From Casuarius casuarius (taxonomy: Eukaryota; Chordata; Aves; Casuariiformes; Casuariidae), in NCBI GenBank assembly GCA_003342895.1, contig PTFA01000035.1, positions 5,070,801 to 5,134,800 on the forward strand: a stretch of 64,000 bases of DNA, given 5' to 3'. Both the position numbers and the translations under genes were made by a program. Below, one piece after another: positions 25,991-39,460 of the stretch. Below the pieces are notes generated by a model. That model was not told the DNA's origin and searched no databases. It was given only the letters and a program-made list of their open reading frames with translations. How positions within the stretch are numbered: the first letter of the stretch is position 1; each line of letters starts with the position of its first letter.

Positions 25991-26689
25991 GCCCGTGACT
26001 TCCACGCAGATGCTTCCAAATCTTGAAAACATTAAGCTGCTGTGGTTCTTTGGTCATAACTTCTCGTTTTTTCAAAAGCAGGATACCCCAAAGAAACAAC
26101 ATTTAAAACAACAGACACCAGAAGAAACTTTGCATTAGGGACATGATGGAAGTCTTTGGATGATTTTTTTCATTTGTTTCCACAATTATTCCTTTTCCTT
26201 TTTTAAAAAATGGTAATTAAAGCCATATTCTCTTGGACATTTTATTAGTCACCCTTCTTAGCTTTCAGATTCATCAAGGAATGAGTATGAACTTTCTAGT
26301 CCTCATAGCAAATCTTTATCTGCATGAACGGTGAGTAGGACAGCTTGGTAAGTAAGTGATCAGAAAAGGGAGGGATTTGAGTTTTCAGTCAAGTCTATAT
26401 GGTTTAGAGAAGTGCCACTGATTAATACCATGGTTTAAGTCTGCTATTTTATAACCACTCTAGGTAGGGCACTCAAGGATCCTCACACTGGCAGGTACAT
26501 GCACAAGACAGACTCAGAGCAGTCTCTTTTCTCATGTTTTGATTTTGGTGGTCTTTTGGTTTGGCTCTGGTTTTTTGCATAGCCAAGTTTTGCGAGTTTT
26601 TCTAACAATAGCAGTTTCGCACCTGTCAGCCATGCAGACAAAACAGCGTCTTCTGTGCTCACCCTTCCTGGTAGCAAAAGTCAATTTTG

Positions 26690-26825
26690 CTGCCACCAGC
26701 GAGGAAAGGCAACTGCCGACGCTGCAAGCAGCCGTTCCTCACCCGTGCCTGGGCAAGCGCCCCGGGCGGCTCTAGGGAATAGCGAGGCAGCCAGGCTGTG
26801 TGCGCTGCCGCGCTGGCAGGTAGGT
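26690..26825. other. CpG-containing GC-rich islet
   Basis: GC-rich patch (ccagcgagg, gccgacgctgc, aagcgccccgggcggct, gctgccgcgctgg) bounded by AT-rich DNA. It ends next to a caggtaggtg word that resembles a splice donor, but no matching acceptor or conserved frame was recognised. Confidence 0.45.
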
Positions 26826-29800
26826 GTCTGTTCAGATAAATAACCCTCCTGCGTATACAGACAAGTATGTTGTGGCCCCATGAGAACAGCAAGAAGAAAG
26901 TTAAAAGAATAGGATAAATAAGAAAGAAATGGAGAAAAGGTAAAATACAGGTAAACAAGGAACACTGCATTTTGTTATGCTACAATTTCTCTGCTTAAAA
27001 AAGGTAAGAAATAGCATAAGGACTATCTAACGAAAGCTAGTTTAAAGTTTGTGCTATTTTGGGCTTTCCAAATCTGCTATTCAGAAAGAGTTGAAGGGCT
27101 CATAATTGAAGAGTCACTTTATTCAGGTCTGTGACAAAAAGCTGTATACAGACTGCAATTTCGCATTATCTTGTCCACGTAGCAGTATCAGACTTCATGC
27201 TGCAGGGATGTCATGAATACACATTAATAATTCACTCATTTTTATTCACTGTGCTTTAATTTTGGTTAATATGATAATCCAGAAGTCAATTTTCTTTGAA
27301 ATAAAATATAGGTGTTACAAATCTAAGATGTTTGCAAAGGAATATCTGAAACCAAGCTATGTAAAATCATTAAACACTTCATTTTCCATTTCCCACTTTG
27401 GAACTAATCTACTTAGAAACTGAGAAAGAGTAACTGCAGTTGTTGCAATTTCTTTGTATTCTTGTCAAACGCACAGTACACACGTGGTGCTGCCCAGGTC
27501 GTTAAGTGTGGAGGATGGAGCTGTGGAAGACTTTGAAGGCTCTAACTAATGGAAGCATTCACCTGAAGCCCTTGTGAACTTCTGCCCATACCATGAAAAT
27601 CGCTGTCCTTTGAAGCAGGAGATTTTATGGAGGTTTTTTTCTTCCTTTAAGAAATTGTCAGAAACACTTTTCAATATGTGGCAGCAGCAAAAAGCAAAGG
27701 ACTGTTGCTAATAAATAATGGCGCAGTACAAATCAGAAACATGCAGATGAAAGTATTTCGGGTAATGCTGTCAGAAGCACATGAGTGACTTGGGAGCACA
27801 TCATGATGCAACTGTGATTTATGTATCAAAACCAGATATATCAAAGAAAGAGGTGGAAGCAGAGATCTAAAATCTTCTAGAAATTTGGCCCTAAATTGCT
27901 TTGAAAATGAGCCATAGGATACTTGGTTACTGAATATTTTCCTTCAACTTAATTTTCCAATGAAAGGAGAAGCACTTGTCTTCAGTCTAGCTCCCATATG
28001 AAGGCAAGAACTCAGACCAGCCTCCGTTTCCTTAGCAGAACACTCAAAATCAAGGATAGCCAGATATTCCTGAGAGTTTTAACTCACTGTTTTGTAAGGA
28101 AAATACCATCTCAACCTATTTTTTTATTGTTGGAAAAGGCAGAGGAGGTCTCAGCAAGGTCTCCTGAAGGAGGAGGCAGAAAGCATACGTGGTCACTTCC
28201 TGATACCCTGCAGTCAATGCATTTCTTTTGGCCTTACCTGGATGAAACACTGCAGGAAGATGGAAAGCTTCGTTTGGCTACTTAAAAATAAATTAATAAA
28301 AGAGATGATGAGGTGATCTGAGAGTAATGAGACTATTATTGCCAGGATGCATAATATAGCCTGACAGCTTTCATACACAATGTCTTTATATTTATAAAGT
28401 GGCTGTTGGCTCTAGGGCTGCTTGACTGAAGAATTTTGCTCCAAATGATAGAGGGATTCCATGTGGTGACTCATCCAAGACAAGAAAGTGTTGGTCAAAC
28501 AATGACAAAAAAGTAGATAAGAAAGGAGATCATTCCACTCAGAACAAAAAATTGAAATGCAATTCAGACCAAGCCTAGACTTTAACAGAAGACTTGAATT
28601 CCTTCTGTTCCTGGACCTTATTTTTTACTTAAAAGAACATTCATCTTAAATAAATAAATGAAAAAAACCTACAGATGTTTAAAATATTGCTACAATACAC
28701 ATGACAGCAGTGTTCTGCAGCAAGAGCAATGACTATCATATTAGTCTTTGCAACAGTGCTGGGACTTTCCTCTTGCATTACATCTTCAGGCAATGTTTTC
28801 TGTAATTGGCACAGGAAGACCAGAATATTTTTACTTCGGTGACAAAGCTGAGAATTTAGTTTCCTATTCTCTTCCTTAACCTTTCCAAACAACAAACTAA
28901 CACTTTAGTTAATATGGTCAATTTGAGCTTCCATTAGATTGGAAAGTTGCCAGAACAAAGAACTAACCATATGCTGAATGCTCTGAAGAGGTAATAACTC
29001 CATAGTAATGCTACTTTTTGGCTTCTCTTTTTCACTAGGCCAGAGCGTACTTACTATTCCCCTATTTTTAGGCATTGCCAAGCCTATACCGTACCACCAG
29101 AAATTATTAGGAAGTTCACAAAGCCAGACATAAACTAAATTCATGATAAGAAAAGAGAGAATTACTAAGGACAGATAAGAGAAAATGTCATTCTTACCTC
29201 AACGGGTTGATCAGCCTGGTTGAAGGCCAGGGCATACCTGGGCTTTACACAGCAGAGAAAGCTCAGAAGCAGCTCTGAAAATAATAGTTCCCGTGCTTGG
29301 GGGAGCCCGAGAGTTTCCCCCTACCTGCTTTCCTGGGAATTTAGGAGAAGACGACAAACCCAGAGATCCCAACCCAAACGTCTGCATAGCTGTTTTGTGT
29401 CTCTGATTCATTTTAAAGCTTTCTTTTCTTTCATGACACTCTACATCTAAACTCCTAGCAACCAACAGAGAGCCCTTAGGCCACAGCACAGTGGAAGTCT
29501 CAACCCCATGGTTAGGCTAATCTAGACATATGCTTTGGGTTGGTTACACAAGGAAAACTCCCCGAAACCCACAGGCAGTTCTGCTTGCAAGAGAAAAGGG
29601 GTCAGAACTTGAGACATGTAGCAGCTATAACCTCGCACTGCCAGTTGCTGGGCTGTTGACCGACAATACAGGAGTCCTCATTTTCCCTCATCACATGCTA
29701 CAGTCTCAAAGATCCTTTTCTGTATTTCCCTCTTTAATTTACCTTTTCCTTTATAACTGCTTTGACCCCAATTAAAACCCCAATAAAGACAATCACTCCT

Positions 29801-29900
29801 GTAGTGGTTATTAGAAATCACTATTTGCATTCAAGTCTCTTAAAGCTCTCAGATTTTGCTTTGTGCTATGAAACCAGTGCTGGAGAAGAGAGATATATTG

Positions 29901-29928
29901 AAAAATAAAAATAAAAATAAAAATAAAA
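29901..29928. repeat. (AAAAT)n pentanucleotide repeat
   Basis: About five units of aaaat/aaata. Confidence 0.9.
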
Positions 29929-31454
29929 GGGATTTTTCCCTTTTCACAGTAACTAATACTAACCTGTCTCAGAAGATTCAGGAAAATCAAAATACTTTCA
30001 AAATACAGGAAAGGAAAGAGACTTGAAAGTAAGATAAAAATCTTTTTGATATTTGAGTCAGAGAAATGACTAATATGCATTTTGGTTCCAGTGGAGATTT
30101 AAAATTAATGCACAGTTCCTACACCTCCACATGAGCCCAGGTATTCACAAGCCCGTTATCAGACAAACTCTGGAAAGTCAGCATTCCATGAGCGCCCGAA
30201 TCTATTACTCTGGGTGGGTCGTGTAGGAGAAGCTAGAATCCACTCCATTTGTCAAACAAAATAATTTTGACATTTAATTTTTCAGGGTTTATAATAATCA
30301 TAGCCATTTCAAGCAGTCTGATAAATATGCAGATGTGTAAATCCCTGATTCCTAAGAGTAAAACCCAATAGGTTGCAAATATTAGACATGGCAAAAATAT
30401 TTGCAGAGAAATACAAATCTTCCTTTTTTAATATAAGTAGCAACTCCTATAATAAGATTATTGATCAGCTTCCATTATAAAACCCCATCTTAATTTGCTT
30501 ATAACTCCAAAACCCACAATTTTTATGGATCAAAATTTTGTTGGGCGTCTACCTCAAAGTACCTCATTAAAAACTACACTGTAATACATATTTTCCTGGA
30601 GACTAAATTAAGCAAGGGCAAACTTAATTCCATCATGTATGAGCTTTCGAAGGTTTGATGTGGAAACTTTAGGCTCATGGTGGGTACAGGTGGGAGCTTT
30701 TGGGGGAGTAAAATGAACAGAAAGAGGCCAGAATAAAAAAGAAGGAGGATGTAATTATTATTTACTAAGACTATCCTTAGTCTGGCTTAAAAGCTGCTAA
30801 GCATTGTAAAAACTCAGAGTAAGTCACAGTTCCTGTCCAAGAGTTTAAAATCTAAATACACATCGCAATCAATGCAAAGATGTAAGAGGCAAAGTGCTCT
30901 GTTCAAAGACCCCCTCAATGTCAGAGGTAAAGGACTTCTCTGACTTGCTCCATGTGCAATAAATAGCAAAACCCTAGGAGCTACAGTAGTGACTGATAAG
31001 ACTCTGCGATCCTCACCTGACAGCACACACAGCTAATGAAACACATTGGCTTTTTGCCTTCAAAGCTCCTCTACTTTACAGTGTTCCCCTACACCTGAGC
31101 ATTCGTGGTTGACAAAGGAAAAGGATGAAGTTACAAATCATGGCTAGAAATATTATGAGTTTTGTGGCATATCCATTAATTCATGCAAAGCTCTTACAAA
31201 GCTACTTAAGTCCCTAAAGAAATGAGCATGCAGCATCTGCAAATTAATATTTCTTATGCTGCAGAACAAAATGCTGCCTTCCAAAGGCCATGGCTCCAGA
31301 AGGAGCATGACGCATGCAGAACACAAAGTTTTGGTCTCCTACTGCTCTCAAGTGGAAAGGCCCCCTGCTTGGGTGCAGATCACCATCACTCACTATAGCT
31401 AGTAGAAAGCAAAACCAGAGGTAACATTTGTTGATCCTCATTCTCTCCCTATAG

Positions 31455-31589
31455 AGGAAAATGGGACTTTTGCCACCATCTCCAGAGCTTTCAGGACTGC
31501 CCGCTCCCTTTCTCCTCCGTCACCCACCTTCCATCACCAGAGCTGTTCCTGAAATAGCAGCTAGTGCAACGTCTCCTCCTACGTGGAAG
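31455..31589 (+). CDS. Candidate 135-bp internal exon, open in one frame
   Basis: A pyrimidine-rich tract ending in tctccctatag (AG at 31453-31454) precedes the segment, and it ends with gaag followed by gtaaac, a good splice donor. The interval is exactly 45 codons and is open in the frame that includes an ATG at 31461. The predicted peptide is rich in Pro, Ser and Leu and matches no family I can name. Both splice signals are plausible but not exceptional, and a 45-codon open frame occurs fairly often by chance. It could be a poorly conserved coding exon, a non-coding RNA exon, or coincidence. Confidence 0.2.
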
Positions 31590-32030
31590 GTAAACACACT
31601 TCCCTGGGCGCTACAGCAGACTAAGCACCATCACATTTTATTAGAGTGAAGGGCTGCATACCATGTTGAAAATGTATTTTACATTGCAATGCAATGTTCA
31701 GTTGTTATTTTACCAAACACTAGGCAACCTGACAGATACATCTGTTAGAAGAGTAATTAGACTAGATAACTTGTATTGGTGTCCCTCTCTGTTAAACAAA
31801 ACAAAGGATTTTCATTCAGAGGGGCACCTTGGAAGATTAATGGTAATAATGAAGCATGAAATATTTCCTTCCTAGGGTGGTTAATCTGAAACAGAGGAAG
31901 CAATCATTTCACCCAGGAGGGATAATCCTTCGAGGAAAATTTTCAGTGAAATAATACATTGCCATATCTCATCCCACATATGTCAGCAAAGAAACTACCC
32001 GTGTTGTGCTTAATGCAGTGAAGGCCAACA
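31590..32030. other. AT-rich non-coding interval
   Basis: No feature recognised. It separates the candidate exon from the CpG-rich islet. Confidence 0.6.
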
Positions 32031-32039
32031 AGCACAAGC

Positions 32040-32500
32040 GAAGGAAACAGAATCACGCAGTAATGTCCCCGGGAGGCTGCGGACCAGGCAGGGAGGCAGC
32101 GGCCGGCAGCGACAGGATAAACAGCAAAGGCGGACAGAGAGCAGGAACGAGGGAATAGAAAAAGATGGTGGAAGGAATTGTTCAAGTTGAGGCAAACGAA
32201 AGGAAAATGCACGTTTGTGGGGCGACTGTTGCAGTCAGGCTTATGCAGTGTTTGTCAGAACGGAGACCGAGACCCCTCCTCGCGGGGGGGCACGCGCCTG
32301 CGCCACGGACGGGGCTGCCGCACGGCCCGGGGCTGCCGCAGCTGGGCGAGAAGCGGTAAAGCCTGTCGGGTCAGCAGCGTCGGGGGGCTCCTCTCCGCTT
32401 GTCCAGATGGCACTGCAGCAAGGCCACGGCAGCACCCGGCCCCGGCGCTCCAGCACCCGCGCCCTACCAACTAGCACGCGTGCACTCGCACGAGCACGTA
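32040..32500. promoter_or_regulatory. CpG-rich islet, candidate minor promoter
   Basis: Two GC-rich sub-blocks (32060-32130 and 32255-32500) with dense CpG lie in AT-rich surroundings. The right block runs into an alternating purine-pyrimidine tract and a TATA-like box. Up to six overlapping open frames on both strands cover it (longest 174 codons plus and 148 minus); all are explained by high GC content and none resembles a known protein. A promoter role is inferred from composition only. Confidence 0.35.
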
Positions 32501-32512
32501 CGCATGTGTGCC
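32473..32512. other. Alternating purine-pyrimidine tract, possible Z-DNA
   Basis: gcacgcgtgcac, then gcacgagcacgtacgcatgtgtg: largely alternating purine-pyrimidine with several CG and CA/TG steps, which favours Z-DNA under supercoiling. It sits immediately before a TATA-like box. Confidence 0.4.
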
Positions 32513-32520
32513 TATATAAG
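32513..32520 (+). promoter_or_regulatory. TATA-like box at the edge of a CpG-rich islet
   Basis: tatataag matches the common TATAWAAG form of the TATA box. It has GC-rich DNA upstream and AT-rich DNA downstream. If used, initiation would be expected near 32545 and rightwards. No transcript evidence is visible. Confidence 0.3.
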
Positions 32521-33476
32521 AAAAACAATAGATTTAAAAATACATATATGTTTCCTATTTTCAGTAAAGCCTTTTCAATCAAACACTGGTGTCCACAGGA
32601 AAAAAATCCCTCCATTTCAGCATATCTGGAGGCAGCCCCTAAGCGTCCTGCTAACAAACCCACGCTCCATCTTCCAAGAATATTCACATGCCTTTTGTTT
32701 TTGGCAGATGAGCCATTTGATCAATATTTTCAACACTAATCAAGGCTAAGAGCAATTTTATTTCTCCCCTTTCCCTAAATTGTGTCGGAGTCTAAGCAAG
32801 TGCACCGCTCAGTTGCTTTGCTGATGGTAGGTAGATTCAGCTGAAGGGACACAAGCTTTCAGTAGTAAGTAATTCTATTCAACTGGTAATGCTCCGTATT
32901 TATCTTACCTCAACCTCAGTACAGCAGGAAATGCTAAATTTTCTCTAGAAAAAGCTCCATTAAATAACCATATTTCTAGATTCTGTTTTTTAAAATGTAA
33001 GTGCCTTTTTATTACTTGAACTGATGACTGCTGTTGTCCTCATAATCTTTTCTTCTGTAAGATGTATTTTATGCTCACAATATTACCAGTCTGAAGCACT
33101 AATTAGAATCAGAATACAGCCATATTCCCATTTTCTTTTTGCTGTTCATATTTATTGCAGGAAACTTCTTTCTCATCTATCTCAGTGTTGCCAGTTTCCT
33201 TCAGAAAGTGCCTGTACGACAGTAACTATGCAGTGCTAACGGATAACTAGGACACCTGCGCCCGATGCTGAGGCTGCATTTATCTTCCCAGACTGCCCCA
33301 CACTGTGACTTGCAAGCAGAGCAGCATGTAAGAGCAGTTGCTATTGATCTACCCTATAGCAAAACCCCCGAACAGGGGTTCATTCCTCAGGGCTCCAAGA
33401 GCCAGATTGTCACCTGCGCTACACCTCTCTGACGCTTCTGTACAGATCGGCTGCATAAATAAAGCTTTTTTCTTTC

Positions 33477-33492
33477 CCTCTCTCTCTCTTTT
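33477..33492. repeat. CT-rich tract
   Basis: ccctctctctctctct, ending before ttttcag. It also makes a good polypyrimidine tract for a splice acceptor, but no convincing exon follows. Confidence 0.7.
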
Positions 33493-34024
33493 CAGAGGGA
33501 ACCAGAGAGCTGGAGAAGGAACACGCCATTCAGCTGTACCCCGAGAAAGTTGCTTCCCGCAGCACAAAGCTGTAGCAGTCTTTGCTGAGCTACAGCTGCT
33601 ACGTTTCCAAGAGCTTCGCCTAAAGCCTGCCCCTCTGCAGTTTGTTTGCTGTAATCATACCAGGCTTGCGGCAGATACTCTGGAGCATGAGGACAGACCG
33701 AAGCCTGAGATCTGAGGACGCAGCATGACTGCTGTCATTACAGCTTCCTTGGCAGCAGGCTCCAGGTATTACTAATGGGACAACTTCTATAGCAAGAAAT
33801 AAATCAGTATATCAACTAGTTTGTTCTTCGGCCTTACTGACAACCCTGGGTAAATATGGTTGTGGTCAAAGTGCTGAACTTCTACATTAGGATGTTCTCA
33901 CTAGGACACTTCCTATGTGTGTGTGTCATGCAGCAGTCAGTGTTGATTCTAGGAAAACAACAGGGAATGAAGCATAGAGAATATCACATTGGCTATCAAA
34001 ATGTACTACGATACCTCACTTCTG

Positions 34025-34051
34025 GAAAAAAAAAAGAAAAGAAGAAGAAGA
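34025..34051. repeat. A-rich then (GAA)n tract
   Basis: A run of ten A followed by gaaaa and then gaagaagaaga. Confidence 0.85.
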
Positions 34052-34216
34052 GACCTGACTATGGCTAGCTCTGCAGCATCCCCACAGGTTTGCTTTTGGC
34101 TTTGAGAAGGCCATTTTGGCTTTGTCCCTCTGTATTAAACACTTTAAAATATCACACACAGAACCCCTTGTGTTTGGCACCTTTGTTCCTTCCTCTGATA
34201 CTACGACATAAAACAT

Positions 34217-34231
34217 AAAAAAAAAAAAAAA
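34217..34231. repeat. A15 homopolymer
   Basis: Fifteen consecutive A with no recognisable retroelement body upstream. Confidence 0.9.
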
Positions 34232-36487
34232 TGTTCCCTTTCACAAACATCTCCAGAGCTAACAGGAGCTCGCTGAATGCTGTCTGCTGTGCAAACACAA
34301 ATTGAAGACAATTTTATAAGGCCTATTATTTACCCAGCTATAACAGCTTCTTCCTTAGCGGACGGCATTATAATTATCCACTTTCATCATTAACACTTTG
34401 AGTCAGTGGTTAATGCAGAGGTGACAAATCACTGAAATGCCCGACAGTTTATGGCTTCTAGCACTAAGGAATGTCTTTTTATTTCATATCCCTTATGTGT
34501 GTCATATTTCCCTTAGATGTCTTCTGTTCCCTTACACACACATGCACATTCATAATTAAACACATCTAATCATAATTTATTCACACACAACCAATTACCA
34601 AAATCTCTGTAGTTTAGTGTTAGTGCACATTAATTAAACTTTGGAAAGGGGTGGAACTAGGGGGAAATTTCTGACTGACTATAAGTATCATAATAATGTC
34701 TTTGGTCCTTTATCATCCAACAACCAAGAAAAATACCCACCTGCTTAATTTTGTTAACCATCAGAAGAACAGGGGGGAATGCCACTGCCCTCACCTAATC
34801 TCCGGAGAATGGTATCGGAAATTTTTTCAGACCAAAGACTCTCTCAGAGGTGCTTTCAGAATGCACTATTTTAATTATAAGGTCAAGTAGCCACGTTTCA
34901 CTTATATCGTGTTGCAAAAGTGCTGGTAATTGCACATATGCCAGAGCTCTCTCACCAAAGCTAATGCAAACGGTGCCTACAAAAGCGCTGCCGACCGCAG
35001 GCCCCGGCCTCTGCGGGTGCTGAGCTGCGAACGTCAGCATCAGAACGAACAACACGCAGTCAGCATCAAACTGCATTGTCACCCACTCTTCCGCAGGAAA
35101 AAGAGCCAGCTTGTGACACCATTATTTACACACGGAGCACGTCACCACGTTGTATGAGTAACGTTGCACAACCTGGCCCCACATAAGCATAATTCACCCA
35201 CGCAGTTAGTTTTTCTCACAAAACCACGCACGCAGCTTGAGCAGACTGTGACCCTTCGTTTTCTAAGGCGACGGGCACTTTTGGAAGGAATGAGCAGCAA
35301 CTGTTAAAACAAACCAAACTCCCTTTCAAATCCAGCATGAAGCAGCAGGCCAAAAAAAGGGAGTGGGACAGAAGTGACCTTAGCCATAAGTGTAGCGAAA
35401 CGCTGGTCAGGATTCCTTCTGAGCAAAAAATAGAGAAGAGCAACTGGCAAATGTCAGCCTCATTATCATGAACTCTTTTTAGTAGCGAAACAAAAATTAG
35501 TCCTTAGATCTTTCTTTAACAGACTAGCCCATTCTGTGTTAGAAGCCTTTCGATTTCTGTTGAATAGCTATCAAGCTATGGAAACACCTTTCTCGCAGCA
35601 GTACTGAAAGCACATCTTTCAGCCTTATTAGCTATATGCACACGATATTTATCTTTCCGCCAACACTAGATGTTTAAATAGTTTGCACATAATGTTGTGA
35701 AATACAGTGGAGATAAAAAAAAGGGGGAAGCTGAGTAAGAAGAACATTGAGTTCAAAGGTAATTGCTTCTCTGAGATAGTCACGGTTTCTCGTATTGTCC
35801 TTTAGAAACGCTCAGAAATGGAACATTCCAGCTAGATAAAAGAAATCCTGAAACGCTTTTTTGTAATGTTAGCACTTCTGCGTAAAACCAAGATAATTTT
35901 CTCCAATCTTGGGTCTACAGTAAATGCTATAGAGAAAGAATACTGGTGTCCTTAACCTGATAGATGTCAATGGGAGTTTTCCAAAGCAGTAACTTGGTAG
36001 GAAGTCAGATCCTAACCTGTTGCAAATAGTTGAAGCGCCAATAAAGGTAACACAACTATGCCCACTCCTGCCAGCTACGCTCTGACACAATGTAATTCAA
36101 TCAAGACACTAATTCACTCTAACTTCCTAGCTGGCAGTTCAATGCTAACACATATTTTTACAAGTCCCTTGACCAAAAACATTGTGCAGTTTCTCATCTC
36201 GGCCTCTATGTCTCTGGCAGTTCTGGTTAATGACTCTTTGACCACTTCCAATAACACATCTCTCAAGCGGACACCCATCTCCTCTCCGAGACGAGAGTTT
36301 AAAGCCTGAAGTTGCTGTGATTATCCCTCCCAGCCACAGCCCAACAGTTTCTGCTCTCTCGGACAGCGATGGAGCACTGCACTGATCAGCCAGCCTTCCC
36401 CTACTCCCAGCATCTTAATGTAGCACTTAGGGGAAAAGAGATTGTTCACGTATCTCCATCAGGGATTGCTGGTAGGAAAGACCAGCT

Positions 36488-36521
36488 CTTTTTTCTTTCT
36501 TTCTTTTCTTTTCTTTTTTTT
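36488..36521. repeat. (CTTT)n pyrimidine tract
   Basis: Continuous T-rich pyrimidine run with regular C interruptions (tttctttctttc, ttttctttt). Confidence 0.9.
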
Positions 36522-38218
36522 GACCTTAGTCCTTGCCCTCTAAGAGCGTCCTCTGCTCTCAGTTCAGGATTAGTTTTCTGAACCATTTGTCCGGCTTTCT
36601 CAGCTGGATCAAAGCAGTATGTGTCTCACCCCTGTTTACCTATCTAGGGAGCTGCATTTCTTACTCCCCCGCAGTGAGCCAGGAAAACAAAGAGGGCTGA
36701 CCCTTACAGCTCATGTTTCTTCTTTCCCTAGTGTCTGTAAATCTCAATCTGAAGTTGACTCTTTGAAGTTTCTATGCACCCAAGCTCACACATCTACTAT
36801 AGCTCCCCAGAATCATGCAGAGATGCAGAAACTTTGTGTCTCCTGTGAGCTTTGGTTCAAATACAGTTAAGCTTATCCAGCTGTAAAGCCCATGCTTCAT
36901 CTGGCTACACCAACTCCACTGCGTAGTTTGGGTCGAGAAAAATCAACCCTGCATGGACAGGGGAAAATTAGATTGGAAGTAATGTACATATTTTTGGCAG
37001 CTGACGAGGAGCATTCTGCCTTCGGCCTCATTCGGAAGAGCTCCGCGGAGTCACTTCCAGTCAGCCACGGCCACCTCGCGTTCTTCATGACTCTCAGGAG
37101 AGCAGCAGGAGCAACATGCAGCAACCACATGGGAGTTTCACCATGTGAAAGGACACAAGGATTTCACTCAATCATGAGTCTAAGATCAGGAAATGAAGGC
37201 TAAATGTAACATCCCATAAGATACACTAAAATGTTGAATTTCACATTTGAAAAAATGGAGATGATGATAGTTACTTGCTCCATGGGGATGTCATGAAGCT
37301 CAGTTTACTCCTAGTCAAGTTCTGTGTGATTCTCTGATATCCCCTATTAATGCTAAGTACTATTTGTTCTGAAGAAAGCAATCCTCCAACGTCTCTTCCC
37401 AAAGTATGATTTATAGACCATGCCACAGAGCAAGCCGGGAGGACACCTCTGACAGATGCAGACACAGCAGCCTGTAAAACAAAGGGTGCTGCTGACATGG
37501 AGCTAACGGCCTGCGGAAACGGCTTCTGGAGAAGCGAAAAGCAGGAGCGCATCACTTAACACCTGTCCTGACTTTATGAGGATGCTGTTGGATGCTAATA
37601 AATCTTCCAACATCTCTCTTATTGCATACAATGATTATCTATCTTGTGCATTGAAGGCCTGGACTTGTATATACATGGATGGTGTTATCTCCTCTCCCAG
37701 GATAGTGCCAAAGAAAGTCACAGCAGAAGTCCCACAGACTTTGTTCAAGTTTCTCTTCCCATGGCTTTAGTCTATGGCTGCAATAGGTCACTCAGCTTAT
37801 TTCCCTTCAGTTTCTTTTAAAATATTGTCAAGCACATGCAGGACAACATTTGTCATTGTTTCCTACCAATCCAGGAAATACAAATGAGAAGTCAGTTCAG
37901 GAATATGGCTCGTCATTTTAAAAGAAGTCTGTTCCTTAAATATGATGTTCAGATTAATATATCAAGTTCCTTACAGCTTAAAATTCCACAAGAAAACAGA
38001 AAGAGATTCCCAATATGTCTAATATACTTAGCGATACAAGATAAGAGAAAGATGCACAGTGATGATACAGTATTTATAGCAACAACCACCAGAAATGAGA
38101 AATCCACAGTAGCCTAACTCATGATGAGACTGCCAGTAATAGCCCAATTTCATTCCTAGGCAGAGACACTATTAACTTGTGACCCAGTAAGCCAGCAGCT
38201 GTGAAATAATGTTTCATT

Positions 38219-38232
38219 AAAAAAAAAAAAAA
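38219..38232. repeat. A14 homopolymer
   Basis: Fourteen consecutive A, again without a recognisable retroelement body. Confidence 0.9.
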
Positions 38233-39460
38233 TTGAACATGTTGCTTATAAAATGTTTACACCCAGTTTACCAATTTGTGCAGTAATGATGTTTAAAGTA
38301 TGCTTCTCCTGAATGGCTTTGAGATGCTAAATGCAAAATAAGAATTAGAGGACTTGAAAATAGAGAACAGATAATTGCTACCAAAAAAAGATGGTATCAG
38401 CATATTGCACATACCCAATGAAATCCATATGGCCACGACTATTTTCAGCAATCTCCGTAAATTCCATTTTGTGCTTTCTTCTAATTTTATACATTCATGT
38501 TTTCAATTAAATATCCAGCAATTCTTTGTATTTCATGGCACAAAACTAGGACACATTAAACTAAAAAATAAATAAGGGAAATCAGCAATTTGGCAGTTTA
38601 CAGCATCGCCACAGTCTAAATGAGGAAAAGCATACAAATATCTTGGAAAGGTCATAAAGGAGTGAATGCAAGACTCCAGCTGAGGGAGAGGGTGCCAGAG
38701 ACAGAGGGAGACACCTAATGCAAGGTCACTCCTTTTCAGGAGGAAACAAAATAGAAACATATCCTTCCAAACTTTCCTTACGCAAAGCTTCCTGAATTTC
38801 AAGAGGAATAAAAGATACATCCAGACTCAGTGGGATTAACCTAGCATCCATCTAACTTATTATAGTCAGTGGGCTTTTCGGTATATTTTAAGTCACAGCA
38901 TGCATAGGAACACTCTTTTCACATTTATTTTTATATTCATGTCAGATTTTTGCTCTAGAAACTTTTTTTTCCCCAGAGAAAAAATTTTTCTGCCCCAAAA
39001 CCTTGTGGATGGAAATTATTTAATCAAACACAGTGATCATTCTTGTATTATAGTCATGAACATCCATATGATTGAGTAGAGCGATGGAGTCTCCAGAGAC
39101 TACTTGTAAGTAATCTTTTCTGATCTATTTGAAATTTCTGCATCGCAACCCTACAGAAAGTTGTAGACAGGTATACAAAAATACCAGTATATAAAAATTG
39201 AAGATACAAAAGGGATTAGAAATTTCTCACACAGAAAATGCTAAGGAACAGGGATGGCAGGGAAACCCCTACAGCAAAAGCCTGGAAACCATGAATGTAG
39301 GAAGAGCTTTATACATGTACTTGCAATGCTGGCCGTAACCATAATCTGATTGGGAAGGTTGTACATCCACTCCCTGTAATATGAAAGGGAAAACTTATCG
39401 TACCAAAAAGTACTAATGAAGAAACACAAGAAAAGTATAGTCGGTTTTTTTTCCTCCCAG

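Larger units (their letters stand above)
25991..31454. other. Non-coding stretch, no gene seen
   Basis: Mostly AT-rich. A GC islet at 26690-26825 carries overlapping open frames on both strands with no family resemblance. Open frames at 27998-28285, 28641-28895 and 28905-29144 are close to chance length. Confidence 0.55.
32521..39460. other. Mostly AT-rich non-coding stretch, no gene seen
   Basis: About 7 kb with no recognised exon, transposon or RNA gene. Simple repeats are listed separately. Small CpG-containing patches occur at about 34980-35040 and 37020-37080. The open frames (for example 33338-33715, plus, 125 codons) show no family resemblance. Confidence 0.55.

Noticed and set aside
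32215..32739. 174-codon plus-strand and 148-codon minus-strand overlapping open frames
   Set aside because: They overlap on opposite strands in a GC-rich islet with few stop codons, and resemble no protein.
33477..33494. CT tract followed by ttttcag considered as a splice acceptor for the 125-codon frame at 33338-33715
   Set aside because: The frame extends through the tract itself, no convincing donor follows, and the predicted peptide resembles nothing known.
36848..36862. ggttcaaata considered as a tRNA T-loop or B-box
   Set aside because: No matching A-box, acceptor stem or cloverleaf could be found around it.
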